From contig JABAKD010000028.1 of assembly GCA_012845835.1 (NCBI GenBank), forward strand, positions 4,067,242 through 4,131,241: a stretch of 64,000 nt of DNA, in the 5' to 3' direction. This stretch comes from Undaria pinnatifida. Its lineage: Eukaryota; Sar; Phaeophyceae; Laminariales; Alariaceae. The notes below the pieces were generated by a model. That model made no database searches and had not been told where the DNA came from. It saw only the letters and a program-made list of their open reading frames with translations. This document shows positions 50,917 through 60,680 of this stretch, one piece after another (within the stretch, counting starts at the first letter, position 1; every line of letters begins with the position of its first letter). Both the position numbers and the translations under genes were made by a program.

Positions 50917-51103
50917 CGTCGGTGTTGCGGAAAAGCTCGAAAAGGGATGCTGGGACGGTTGGCACCAGCCCAGGGACTGGGCAAGGCGCAGGAGCGGCGG
51001 TGGCAGCTCCCCTGTTGACGCCTGCAACGAACGCCTCCTCTCTGATCCACCTCGGGAAGCTTAGAATACCGGAATCAAGACGGATAGATCTTACTTCCGA
51101 CAG
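50917..51103 (+). CDS. Possible MgtE upstream exon
   Basis: Acceptor GATTCTCCAG, donor GTACGG. Encodes a Gly/Ala-rich, probably disordered segment ending SSLIHLGKLRIPESRR and DLTSD plus two bases of Arg. Phase 2 fits the next exon exactly. Supported by phase and frame only. Confidence 0.45.
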
Positions 51104-54100
51104 GTACGGAGGGTGCTATGTGTCGTTGTTGTTGTTGTTGTTGTTGTTGTTGTTGGTGTTGGTGTTGGTGTTGTTGTTGGTGTTGTTGGTGTTGTTGTTG
51201 GTGTTGTTGGTGGTGTTGTTGTTGGTGTTGGCGTTGCTGTTAGTGTTGCTGGTGTTGGTGTTGGTGTTACTGTTATCTGTTGATGATGTTGATGGTGTTG
51301 CTAATGCATGTGGTTGTTGCTGCTGACGCCGTTGTTGCTGTTGGTGTTCTCGAACTCGTGGCTAGAATGTAGTTAATGGTGACAATAACAATAACAATAA
51401 CACTGGAGTGGAGATTGGAGTAATGCCTCGTTTTTTACCGGATGATGTTGCATCTGGCCTGCTCCTTCCGTGCACATTCGGTCCAATCATATTCGTGCGT
51501 AATTCACATCAGGTGAAATCAGAATCGTGCGCACGTTACATGCGGTGCAATCATATTCGTGCGTAAATCACATGAAGTGAAATCATAATCGTGCGTACGT
51601 TACATGCGGTGCAATCATAGTCGCGCGTAAGTTACATGCGGTGCAATCATAATCGTGCGTACGTTACATGAAGTGCAATCATACCGTGCGTACGTCACAT
51701 GAGGTGAAACCATAATCGTGCGCACGTTATATGCGGTGCAATCATAGTCGTGCGTACGTTAAATGCGGTGCAATCATAATCGTGTCGGTCCAATCATAGT
51801 CGTGCGTACATTTCATGCAGCGCAACCGTAATCGCGCTTACGCTATGTTGTTATTTTGTTTACCGCCCCAACAACAGGGGCTTGAGTGCCGGGTTGGATG
51901 CACCCACACCACCGCAGACGTCAAGACAAGAAGAGATTGACACTGGTTTGGGTGCGGAGGAGAGAGGACCTCTAATCGAGCTCCACGACAACCGGTGAGC
52001 CACCGATTAGTAGAGCTGTAAGTCGGCAGGATTTCACGATTGATAACTAATCGGCAGGTGCCGTTAGCCGACTAACTGATTTTAATCGGCAAGTCGGCTG
52101 GCGAATCCAGCTGATGGCCAGCAGATTTGCCGACTTGAGTTAGGCGAGCGACGCGAGCCAAATCAACCCCCCACCGGCTGAGGGGACCACGCCCAAAAAA
52201 GAGAAAATGCATCCGGCATTTAACATTTCTTCCTACAAGTATGGGAACCCAATGAGTCGGATAGTCGATACCTCCGGGAAACGACTAACTGTTGATGGTG
52301 ACTTAACTTGTGCCGTTTCGCAGCATACCATAGTATTAACTCCAGATATATGATACAGTAGTGGTCCCTCTATATTGCCGGTATGTGCATTATAGAGGGA
52401 AACACCGGCACTATCGTAGCGGGAACCGGCACTACTCCGCATTCTGCCAGTACTGGTTGTTGCCATCTGTGCCAAACGATTAAGGCACTATACCGGGAAA
52501 CCGGCCCTACTCAACCTGCACTATAGAGGGACCTTTGTTGTAGCAACACATCAGGGTGACAAGTGTGATCCTAGATGGTGTGAGCGCGCCGTACAAAAGA
52601 AACGGCGTAATAAACGCGAGTGTCCTGGAAGTTCTTGAGATGAATCGAACTTCGAATACTCCCGTCTATAACTCCCTGCATCAGCAGCACGGGAAGCTTG
52701 GTATGGTCGACACCGTAATCCTCCCTTTTTTCGACCTTTTTTCCGCAGGCGGTTAATAGAGGACACGCAACATGCCGCGCACGTGTGGTGTATATGCATG
52801 CAGCCTCTTGCATTGCACTTCGTACGGTGATTTTAGTCGCCCCAAAACCTGCAGCCCGTGCTGTACTGCGTAGCGATATTGCATAAGAGTATCTAGCGAT
52901 CCTGTTGTCGCCATTGGTTTCGTCATATGTATTCCCTCTACACTAGAGTATCATCAAGTTGCTCGTCATTAGATTTGGTCACTTTTTATTTCTGCACTGT
53001 AACCATGTTCCAATATTTAGTCCTAAAACGGTTAATCGCAGGTAAATGCTCCCTTTTTCCCAGCACAAAAACGCCCCCCAACTTCTCCTCAACCCCTCGT
53101 CCAAACAAAAACTACAGTACGTCTATCACACCAAAACTAACATGTCGGTCCTATGAATACCAGGTAGTTTATATAGTAGTGCTCCGAAGGCCGCGAGCAA
53201 GCCGTGCCCTTCGGTGTCATCGAGGATTACAATTTGTCCTATAATCCAGTAATTTCCATTTGGTTTGGTCACGTTTTCCCTCAGCTGAAGTCAAGTCCCG
53301 AAACGGTCCATCTTATGAGTGCTGCCCTATTTTTTAACAAAGACCGCCCCTCAATTTCCTCCCCCCCCCCCCCCCCCCCCTCCCACTTCCCTCCACAGTC
53401 CCTCTTGAAAAGAGAAACAAGAAAAACGACATCATGCCAAGATCAAATGTTGAACCAGGACGGTCCTAGTGCCTTCAAAGTTCGTTGGCGGGCGTTCGGT
53501 GATCCCGGCCGGCTTTTCCCTCTATGCTATGGTCAAGCGCCGTGTTCGTCATTTTTGGTTTGGTTCCGTTTGCCCCCTAATTCTATAATTTACTGTTCGT
53601 CATTTTGCGTCCGTCTCGTTTACCCTCTGTGCTACGATCAATACCATAATCAAGTCCTACAAAACGATTCAAAGTTCAGTAAAAATACAGGACATATTAC
53701 CCCCTTCTTTTCCTAACCAAAAACGCCCGCCATTTTTCCACAAACTCCGCCAAAACATTAACATCAGGACCGCTGTTCTAGTTCCTCCAAAGTTCGTGGG
53801 CGGGCCGTCGGTGATCCCCTTCGGGATGACGGAGGGCACCCTCCAGAGCGGGGTGGTGCAGATTCCTCTGCGCTATACGGTGGGAGAGACTGTGGACTTT
53901 ATTAGGAGCGTTTCCACGGTGGACCGGGACTATTCCCGAACGGTGCCTTTGACCGCGGTGCCGGGAGCAGTGGCACAGGGGGACGCGATGGCGGCAGCGG
54001 CGGGGTTTTACCACAGCCACGAGTGAGGATGGTGTCGATTGGCGCTGCGAGTAGAACGGGAGGGCGAAGGTGGGATGGGGCGGCGGTGCGGGCTGGGGGG

Positions 54101-57100
54101 GGAGGGGGGGGGCGGGAGGGGCGGGGCGGGGGTCACCGAGGGCTGGAGAGAGGGGGGCGAGGGGGCGAGGGAGGGCGGGGATGGGCGGCGAAGAGGGGGG
54201 GCGGGGGGCGGGGGAGAGGGAGGAGGGGTGGCGAGGCTGGGGGGAGGGGGGGGGGGGGGGGAGGGATAAAATGGGGTGGTACATGTATCGTTAGCTCAAT
54301 CGCGTTATACGTATGGGGCAGCGCTTTTCCAGATCTTATCTTGTGCGTGTTTTTGGAGCTGTGCTCTGTACGCTTTTAGCTGCCAGGTATACCGTGCCGG
54401 CCGTCTCCGCGTTGGATATTGACAAGAGGAGCCGTCGTCTTGCTTCTTCATCATTCGTAAAATGAGTGTTTGTGGTGCGCCTAGCTGCTTAGCCCCGTGT
54501 GAAAACGATACCCAGGTTTATTTTATCTTTTTGTTGTTTAATAAGCTACGTAGAAGTAGTATTGGGTCATCTTTGAAGTAGTTAAAAGGTTATTCCGCCG
54601 CGTTTTGTTGTCGCCGTCCGTCGGCAGGTCGTCTCTTTCAAGCCGCATTTATGTAACCGAAGACGGCTTCCTGAAAGGGTTCATCACGATGGCCACCCTC
54701 CTCACGCACCAGCCTGAGACCCCAGTTGCCGGCCTGCTCCGAGACTTGGAAGAGATGCTCAGAGAGGTGAAGAATATCGGAAGAAGGGGAACGCCGCCGC
54801 TGACTTTTTTTTATTTTTGTAAGGTGGCGTGTTTTTGAAACGGGCGCTGTCCCATCATTCCTGCCCGCCTGCTGTGTTGTTCACAGTGTTTTTTCACAAG
54901 CTTCTGTCGTGTCATGTCCGCGAGTTGGAGGGTTTCCACTCATACCTGGAAGCAGTACAGGACACGTGTCATATATATATATAAAACGATGTATGATCCA
55001 CGAGAAACCATGGATTCGCAAGAAGCTTTTTTTATTGTATCGGCCTCAGTATCGGGTTATCGAAACTCGATTTCTCGAGCTTCGCACTTCTTTTTTTCAG
55101 CACTTTTTTCGAGGATCGGCTTCATCGCCCCTCCCGCTCCGTTGCCCGATGCCCCCAAGCTATGCGGAGCCCTTGTAGTGATGCTAAGAAAACGAGCGCG
55201 AAGGAAAAGGTTAGGCTTTTGAGATTGACGGTAACATGAGAAATTCGAGAGCCGGTTATACTAAGTTTCGTGTATGTATGCGCCGTTGCCCAAGTAAGAA
55301 GCACTGAGCTCGGTGAAGTTGAGATTTGCAGGAATATAAGAAATTTTGGGAGTCGGTGTACTGAGTTTGTTGTATGTGCGCCCTCGCCCAAGTACGAAAC
55401 ACCGCACTCAGTGGCAGATTGGGATTGCAGTGTACGTGTGTTCTTCACATTTCACTTAACTTTCCACCCATCTACCTCCAGCACAACATGTGTCCGTGCT
55501 GGTGCCGGACGGGGGGACGAGTTCTGCGATCACAAAGCTGCGAGACAGAGATACCCATTGTGAATAGAGCAAGGTGATTTGGCCATGCAATGAACCGCAA
55601 GATGATAATTTTCTGAGTCGGTTTACTGAGTTTAGTGCACGCACCGTTCCGGAAACATGAAATAAATAATCTTGGCCAGTGCCTCTGTTTCTTGTAACAA
55701 TAGCATGTGCCCTGTGATGCACTTTTTTTTTGCTTCTTCTTTTTTGTTGGGCTTTTGTGTGTGGCGTTCTGGGCTTTTTAGGGCGACAGCTGGGAGGACG
55801 CGGCGCACCGTCTGCGGCAGTCTAACGTCTTGGCGGCGCCTGTGGTGGATGGCTCGGGCGTGCTGGTCGCCGTTCTTAACCCGTCCGACCTCCTTCAGGT
55901 ACGTCTGTGGCTTACATTATCCCCTTTTCAGCTGGAAACCCTTTTGGGGGACAGTTTTACCTGAAGTTAGTATAGGGAGGGATTTGGGGGCTCTAAAGGG
56001 GTTAACTCATAGGATAGGATTACTCACATACACTCGTATGTACAAAATACCTTCCTGTTCAAGTATATTGATTAGGTTTTACTACTACCGCTGTGATTAT
56101 TTAATGGTCTATTAACAATGATGACTCATAGTGACAACTTTCTAAGAACGGGCGGGTGGTGTATCCGGTGTATGACACGGCTTGCAAAAATGAGAATCGG
56201 CCCTAAATTTGTCGAACCCACAGCTGACGTTGTTAGAATATTTTAATAAAATACTGTCCTGTGATAGGTAAAGATGAAAGATGTGAGGAGACGGTGAGTC
56301 AGTCAGGCAAGGGAAAACGTCCGGCGGTCAAGGGTGTCAAACCGATCGATCGTTCCACACCAAAACCTAGTAAGTTGGGGTCACTCCAGGTAAATTGTTG
56401 GAAAATTGCTGTCGGTCAAGGCGTGAAAGTGCCGTCTCCACAATATAACGTACCAGGTAGTAGTTTGCCGTCGGTCAAGGTAAAATATTGCAAATTTGCC
56501 GTCGGTCAAGGACTGAAATTGCCGTCACCACACTAAAATATAGTAGTTTGGCGTCAGTCAAGGTAAATTATTGGAAAATTGCCGTCGGTCAAGGGCTGAA
56601 AGTGCCGTCTCCTGACCTCATTGGTAATAGGTGGATAGACTACAAGTAGGGAATAGGGCCGGCCCCTCCGCCCCAATGGCAGAGTGGCCATACTTTGGAA
56701 TATGATACCAACGGGTTGTCATGCAGTTGTTACATGCCATACGGCCTACAAGGTTTCTCTTCGGAATGGGGTTGGCCTCATGTCCCGGGGGCGATGCACG
56801 GCGAGAAGGGTGGGCACAGGCGCGCCAATCATATGTACCTGGCATGATATGAGCTACTGCTATTGCTCCTGCTGTATGCTTCGTACGCCTGGTGCGATAT
56901 GAGGTCCGATGATGTGTATTCTTTTTTTTTACACCGTTTTTATGGAATTTTGTGATTTGTACCTTATTGGTGTAATGTGTACCGCTCCCCTTTTGATGCG
57001 TGCACCGCTCCCCGCAGAAGAAGGAAGCCATGGATGACATCATGCGCCAGTCGGGCTTGGGGGGGGGGGAGACCTATTTCTTGACCGCGCTTTTATGGAC

Positions 57101-59479
57101 TTTCGATATACCTTTTTTATGTAGTAAGCCTTTGGCCTTTTCTGAACCTTTTATATGTACTATACCTGCCGTACCTTTTTTGCTAACATTCGATGTACCT
57201 TTTTTGTGTACCGTGTGCCTTCTAATGGGTGTACCGTCCCCCGCAGGAGATGGAGATAGAAGCAACGGATGACATCATGCGCCAGTCCGGATCAGGGGGA
57301 GGGGAGAGCTACTTCGGGACCCCGCTGCCCCGACTGGTCGCGAGCAGAGTGGGCTGGCTTGTGAGCCTCCTGTGTCTGCAGTCATTCTCGTCGCTCATTC
57401 TTCAGAGCTTCCAGGCGGTGATCGAGAAGAACATTGTCATCGCGCTCTTTTTGACTATGCTGACGGGTACTGCAGGAAATGCTGGGAACCAGGCGAGACT
57501 TTACCTTTTGGAACCGCCAAACACAATCCACATTAATTCCTAGTAGTTTTCCCCGCAGAAATGTGGGTGCAGTTAGTTCTAAAGGGGTTAAGGCCGGAAG
57601 TTTTGTTTTTCGTCCGTGTTTCTTCTAGATGGTTGCAAATACGTCGGCTGTGACTCAAGCTAGAGTTCCGTTTTTTTCTTGGTTTATTTTTATTTAAAAA
57701 CGCCCCTACAAATACGTCGGCCGTGACGAGGCTGGAGTTTTGTTTTTTTCCTTTATTTACTTTAATTTGGGATAAATGCGTGAGATGTGAGTTCGACCGA
57801 TTGAGTGGTCGATACTTGCGTCCTAATTGGTAAGTGATGCGTTGGCCCCGCGGGTTCTGTAATTATCGTGATTTTTCACTGGTAGCAAACTGACCGTAGC
57901 TAATTATTTTCGTGTGCTTCGCGTGCGTGTGCTTTTTCGTCGCGTTTGTTTGTTTTGTCTGTTTTAAGAGGAAGCCCCCCGGTTCGATGTTTGGTTGCTT
58001 TTGCTGGTTGCTTGGATGGTTGTTTAGTTGATTGGTTGAGCGGTCGGGTCGACAGCCACTGACGCGCGCTACGGTACAGGTAGAGTACGTATTTTTGGCA
58101 AATACGTGTTCTGCATGACGGACGACGGGGGGGCGTACAACTGGAAAGCCGTTATTGGGGAGAAGTTACTTGGAATTAGGATAGGGAGGGGTTTGGGAGC
58201 TCTAATAGGGTTAATGCTGTTGATACTTGATTATCGTCGTGTAGCCGAAAAAATGACGACGAAAAGTGATGATTTCGGCATCGGCCAGTGCTGGTTGGCG
58301 ATGATATAACATGGTGTCCGAACGACAACAAATGCAAAGACTCGATCGAGTACGAGACGGATGCGGCATGATCCTACTATATTGATCTACTATTGATAGA
58401 GTTGCTGCACGCGCTCACGATCCTATCGCCATCGTCGTTTTTTGGTGGCTATACTCTATGATCAAGATATAATCAAGATATAATCAAGGTACAATCAAGA
58501 TATAATCAAGATGTAATCAAGATATATTCATGATAAAGTCAATACATAATCAAGATATAATCAAGATATAGTCAAGATATAATCAAGATATAGTCAGCAG
58601 TAGCACCTATAGCACAGCAACATACGAGCGTTCCTACCTGATCCACCACATGCCAGTACTACTGCTGTACGAAGCACGTCAGTAAGCAGCAAACGCAATA
58701 GATACGTACCACACTTCTACACATAGCAGGATCATAATTGCAGCATGTACAACGGCGGCCTGGGAAATAGGGGTTTCCTTGCTCGCGCGATCCATCTAAG
58801 CTAAGTTTATATAGTATTTGTTGATCGGTCTCGTCGCTCTTCGTGTCGCTGTTTGTATAATCAAGATATAATCAAGATATAATCAAGATATAATCAAGAT
58901 ATAATCAAGATTATGATCAAGATATAATCAAGATATAATCAAGATATAATCAAAATATAATCAAGATGTAATCGAGATTATAATCAAGATATAATCAAGA
59001 TTACAATCAATATATATTCAAGATGTACACGGCGCCCGAAAGGGTTAATAGTTGATAGATGTCGTTCTTGTTTTGCAAAATGATTTTTCTATATACCTAG
59101 GCCATAGGATGCGCTTTCAGTTTACTCTAAAAACAAGTCATTTTTTGGGTGGGGTATATGGCAGAGTAGTTTATCAAGCAGCCACCCTCAGAAGGGGAAA
59201 TGGTGCACCTTTATGATACCCTAGCTCGCGTTCGTTGATTGGCTGCTTGGATTAGCTGGTTAAGTTTTTGTTTGCACTTGCGTGGTTGGGTGTTTATTTA
59301 ATTTGGTCGTGTGAATGTATGCTACCTGGTAGTTTCTCTTCGTTCGTTCGTTGGGTCGTTTGTTGGGTGGTTGATTTGTTTGTTATCCTTTTGCTCGTTT
59401 GGTTGTTTTAGGGTTCCGGTTGGTTTCAGATACGCGCTGGACTGCTACTACTATTTCTACTGTAATGCTACTGCTGCTG

Positions 59480-59514
<35 letters not shown>

Positions 59515-60680
59515 GCTACCACTACTACTAAAATTACACTAGTACTACAGATATTGCATTAGCACACCCCTCGCGTGTTTTTTTCTGTGCGTGATTGTTG
59601 TCCTCGCGTCTTTTTGCGGGAAACCTTTTTTTGTTGTTGTTTCCAGAGCTCCGCCATCGTGATTCGAGGGCTTGCCACGGGAGAAATCCGCAAGGGCAAC
59701 CGCATGCGAGTGGTGTGGCGAGAAGCGAGAGCAGCAGTGGCGTCCGCTCTCGTTTTATCCGTGGCTTCCTTCTGCCGCGTGCTGCTAACACCGGGCGCTA
59801 CAACGGTTGCAACGCTTGCCGTGTCTACTGCCATGGGTGCTACGGTGATAGGGGCTGTCATGTTCGGAACCATCGCCCCGATTGTGCTCGATGGGATGGG
59901 GGTGAGTCGCGGTATAGCTAGTTGGGGTGGGGAGAAATCGCAATAGCTAGTTGGGGTGGGGGAAATCGCGGTATAGCTAGTTGGGGCGGGTTGGGGTGGG
60001 GGGAAATCGCGGTATAGCTAGTTGAGGTGGGGTTAAGTGGCGGTACATAGCTACTTGGGATTGGGGTAGGCAACACAGGACAACACAACACAACACAACA
60101 CAACACAGCACAAGAAGAAAGGCTTGATTTGTGTATTGATTCACTGTTCCGATGACACATACTAGTGGGTTAAGGGTGACTGACATCACCTTTTCTTTTT
60201 GGCCTTCTGAGGATGGTGACTTGGAGAACTCTACATGATACCCCAACCCAAAAACTGTTTTTTTTTTTCGAATCTAAAAAGTGCAACTCGATTAAACAGA
60301 TTCATGGAGTCTAGGTACACATACAACTATTAGTGCAAAGCGAGAATTACGAAAGTCCGACGATTTGCGGTTAAGGATGATTAACGAGTTTTTCAAAGAG
60401 CCTCTCCCGTCGTTCAGAAAATGTCTTCGCCAAAAAAGTACTACCTCTATGGCAGCCGATGGTGGGTTGGTGAAAGTAATTGTTCGCGTGTGTCCGACCC
60501 CCCCCCCCCCCCCCCTCCTCTTGCCCTTCCTTGCGTTGCCCACGGTGTCTCCGTCGCCACCCGCGCGTCCAGATTGATCCTGTCAATTTTGCGTCTCCGG
60601 CCTTGGCTACCCTGACGGACGTTTCTGGGGTGTTTATACTTTGCTCTGTGGCCAAGCTCATGCTCGGAAACGGGGCGTGA
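50917..60680 (+). CDS. MgtE-type Mg2+ channel/transporter (5' end uncertain)
   Basis: MgtE proteins are dimeric Mg2+-gated channels with a cytosolic CBS sensor and a five-helix pore. Exons: 50917-51103 (tentative), 53768-54022, 54628-54766, 55782-55898, 57247-57492, 59647-59901 and 60573-60680; phases all agree. CBS1 runs from LRYTVGETVDFIRS to IYVTEDGFLKGF; CBS2 has GDSWEDAAHRLRQ and APVVDGSGVLVAVLNPSDLL. The membrane domain begins RVGWLVSLLCLQSFSSLI, has GTAGNAGNQ (family GGNxGNQ), continues GLATGEIRKGNRMRVVWREA, and ends LATLTDVSGVFIL, where the Asp corresponds to the pore Asp of bacterial MgtE. No start codon or MgtE N-domain was found; 372 residues are secure from the second exon on. One junction uses a GC donor. 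Membrane location (plasma, plastid or other) is unknown. Confidence 0.87.
51121..51290 (+). repeat. GTT/GGT microsatellite
   Basis: GTTGTTGTTGTTGTTGGTGT runs inside the intron after the tentative MgtE exon. Confidence 0.9.
51479..51845 (+). repeat. 32-bp minisatellite, about twelve units
   Basis: Units of GGTGCAATCATAATCGTGCG followed by TACGTTACATGC. GCGTACGT inside it is palindromic. Alternate units vary AAGT/CGGT before GCAATC. Confidence 0.85.
51965..52300. mobile_element. Hairpin element (copy 2, inverted to 43.6 kb)
   Basis: Same blocks as 43575-43885 in reverse: AACTAATCGGCAGGTGCCGT, GGCAAGTCGGCTGGCGAATC, GACTTGAGTTAGGCGAGCGA, AGTCGGATAGTCGATACC. The hairpin arms here carry mismatches. 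Confidence 0.62.
52363..52533. mobile_element. MITE with GGTCCCTCTATA TIRs
   Basis: 171 bp bounded by GGTCCCTCTATA and its exact complement TATAGAGGGACC. Internal CCGGCACTAT repeats and GTTGTTGCCATCTGTGCCAA are shared with 11421-11593 and 42754-42926. Confidence 0.72.
53446..53525 (+). pseudogene. Partial copy of MgtE exon (53768) start
   Basis: AACCAG acceptor then codons reading TVLVPSKFVGGRSVIPAG against TAVLVPPKFVGGPSVIPFG in the exon 310 bp downstream. One codon is missing and the match ends after about 60 bases, with the frame continuing open to a TAA about 110 bases later. Confidence 0.7.
53768..54022 (+). CDS. MgtE exon, CBS1 first half
   Basis: Acceptor AACATCAG, donor GTGAGG in phase 2. 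Encodes TAVLVPPKFVGGPSVIPFGM, VVQIPLRYTVGETVDFI and GFYHSHE, which is completed across the junction. The acceptor and first 60 bases are partly duplicated 310 bp upstream. Confidence 0.8.
54628..54766 (+). CDS. MgtE exon, CBS1 second half
   Basis: Acceptor GTCGGCAG, donor GTGAAG. SSLSSRIYVTEDGFLKGFIT, then LLTHQPETPVAGLLRDL and EEMLRE. Confidence 0.87.
55445..55612 (+). repeat. GTGTCCGTGCTGAT-family repeat
   Basis: GTGTTCTTCACATTTCACTT, CAGCACAACATGTGTCCGTG, GGTGATTTGGCCATGCAATG. Lies in the MgtE intron before the CBS2 exon. Confidence 0.5.
55782..55898 (+). CDS. MgtE exon, CBS2
   Basis: Acceptor TGGGCTTTTTAG, donor GTACGT, 39 codons. GDSWEDAAHRLRQSNVLA, APVVDGSGVLVAVLNPSDLL. A TTAA-type MITE lies 19 bp after the donor. 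Confidence 0.88.
55917..56005. mobile_element. TTAA-type MITE in MgtE intron
   Basis: TTATCCCCTTTTCAGCTGGA to GGGGGCTCTAAAGGGGTTAA, 89 bp, 19 bp downstream of a splice donor. Confidence 0.65.
56176..56245 (+). repeat. QLAKMS-core repeat, short form
   Basis: GGCTTGCAAAAATGAGAATC, GTCGAACCCACAGCTGACG, then AT-rich sequence. Confidence 0.55.
56320..56625 (+). repeat. Tandem repeat, about three 95-bp units
   Basis: TTGCCGTCGGTCAAGG, TAAATTATTGGAAAATTGCC and GAAAGTGCCGTCTCCACA recur. A TACCAGGTA at 56451 occurs in one unit only. Confidence 0.7.
57001..57100 (+). pseudogene. Partial copy of MgtE exon (57247) start
   Basis: CTCCCCGCAG acceptor then KKEAMDDIMRQSGLGGGETY, against EMEIEATDDIMRQSGSGGGE at 57247. 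Two codons are missing, and after ETYFLTA the match ends. The frame stays open into the true exon's acceptor region. No good donor follows at once. Confidence 0.75.
57247..57492 (+). CDS. MgtE exon, first membrane helices
   Basis: Acceptor TCCCCCGCAG. Encodes TDDIMRQSGSGGGESYFG, two hydrophobic helices and GTAGNAGNQ. The exon must end at CAG 57492, followed by GCGAGA rather than GT, because the next exon resumes in phase 0 with SSAIVIRGLATGE as the family requires. Confidence 0.85.
58466..59028 (+). repeat. ATAATCAAGAT array in two blocks
   Basis: 11-12 bp units AAGATATAATC at 58466-58600 and 58855-59028, separated by about 255 bp of unrelated sequence. Confidence 0.85.
59470..59530 (+). repeat. 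CTA trinucleotide run
   Basis: About fifteen CTA units with a few CTG and CCA, 115 bp upstream of an MgtE exon. Confidence 0.9.
59647..59901 (+). CDS. MgtE exon, middle membrane helices
   Basis: Acceptor TTGTTTCCAG, donor GTGAGT, 85 codons. SSAIVIRGLATGEIRKGN, SALVLSVASFCRVLL, and AMGATVIGAVMFGTIAPIVL. Confidence 0.9.
59902..60062 (+). repeat. Minisatellite starting at an MgtE splice donor
   Basis: Four to five units of GCGGTATAGCTAGTTGGGGT followed by GGGGGGAAATC, period near 36-45 bp. The first unit overlaps the GTGAGTCGCGG donor. Followed by an ACACAACACA run to 60112. Confidence 0.8.
60573..60680 (+). CDS. MgtE last exon
   Basis: Acceptor CGCGCGTCCAG after a C-rich tract. IDPVNFASPALATLTDVSG then VFILCSVAKLMLGNGA and TGA, the last helix of the family. 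Confidence 0.9.
   Translation: MDPVNFASPALATLTDVSGVFILCSVAKLMLGNGA

Larger units (their letters stand above)
57493..59646 (+). other. MgtE intron with probable GC donor
   Basis: 2,154 bp from GCGAGA to TTTCCAG. Holds a TTAA-MITE relic (58134-58215), ATAATCAAGAT arrays (58466-58600, 58855-59028) and a CTA microsatellite (59470-59530). No exon seen inside. Confidence 0.7.

Noticed and set aside
53778..54284. 168-codon minus-strand Pro-rich frame
   Set aside because: Antisense of the MgtE CBS1 exon and of the following G-rich intron.
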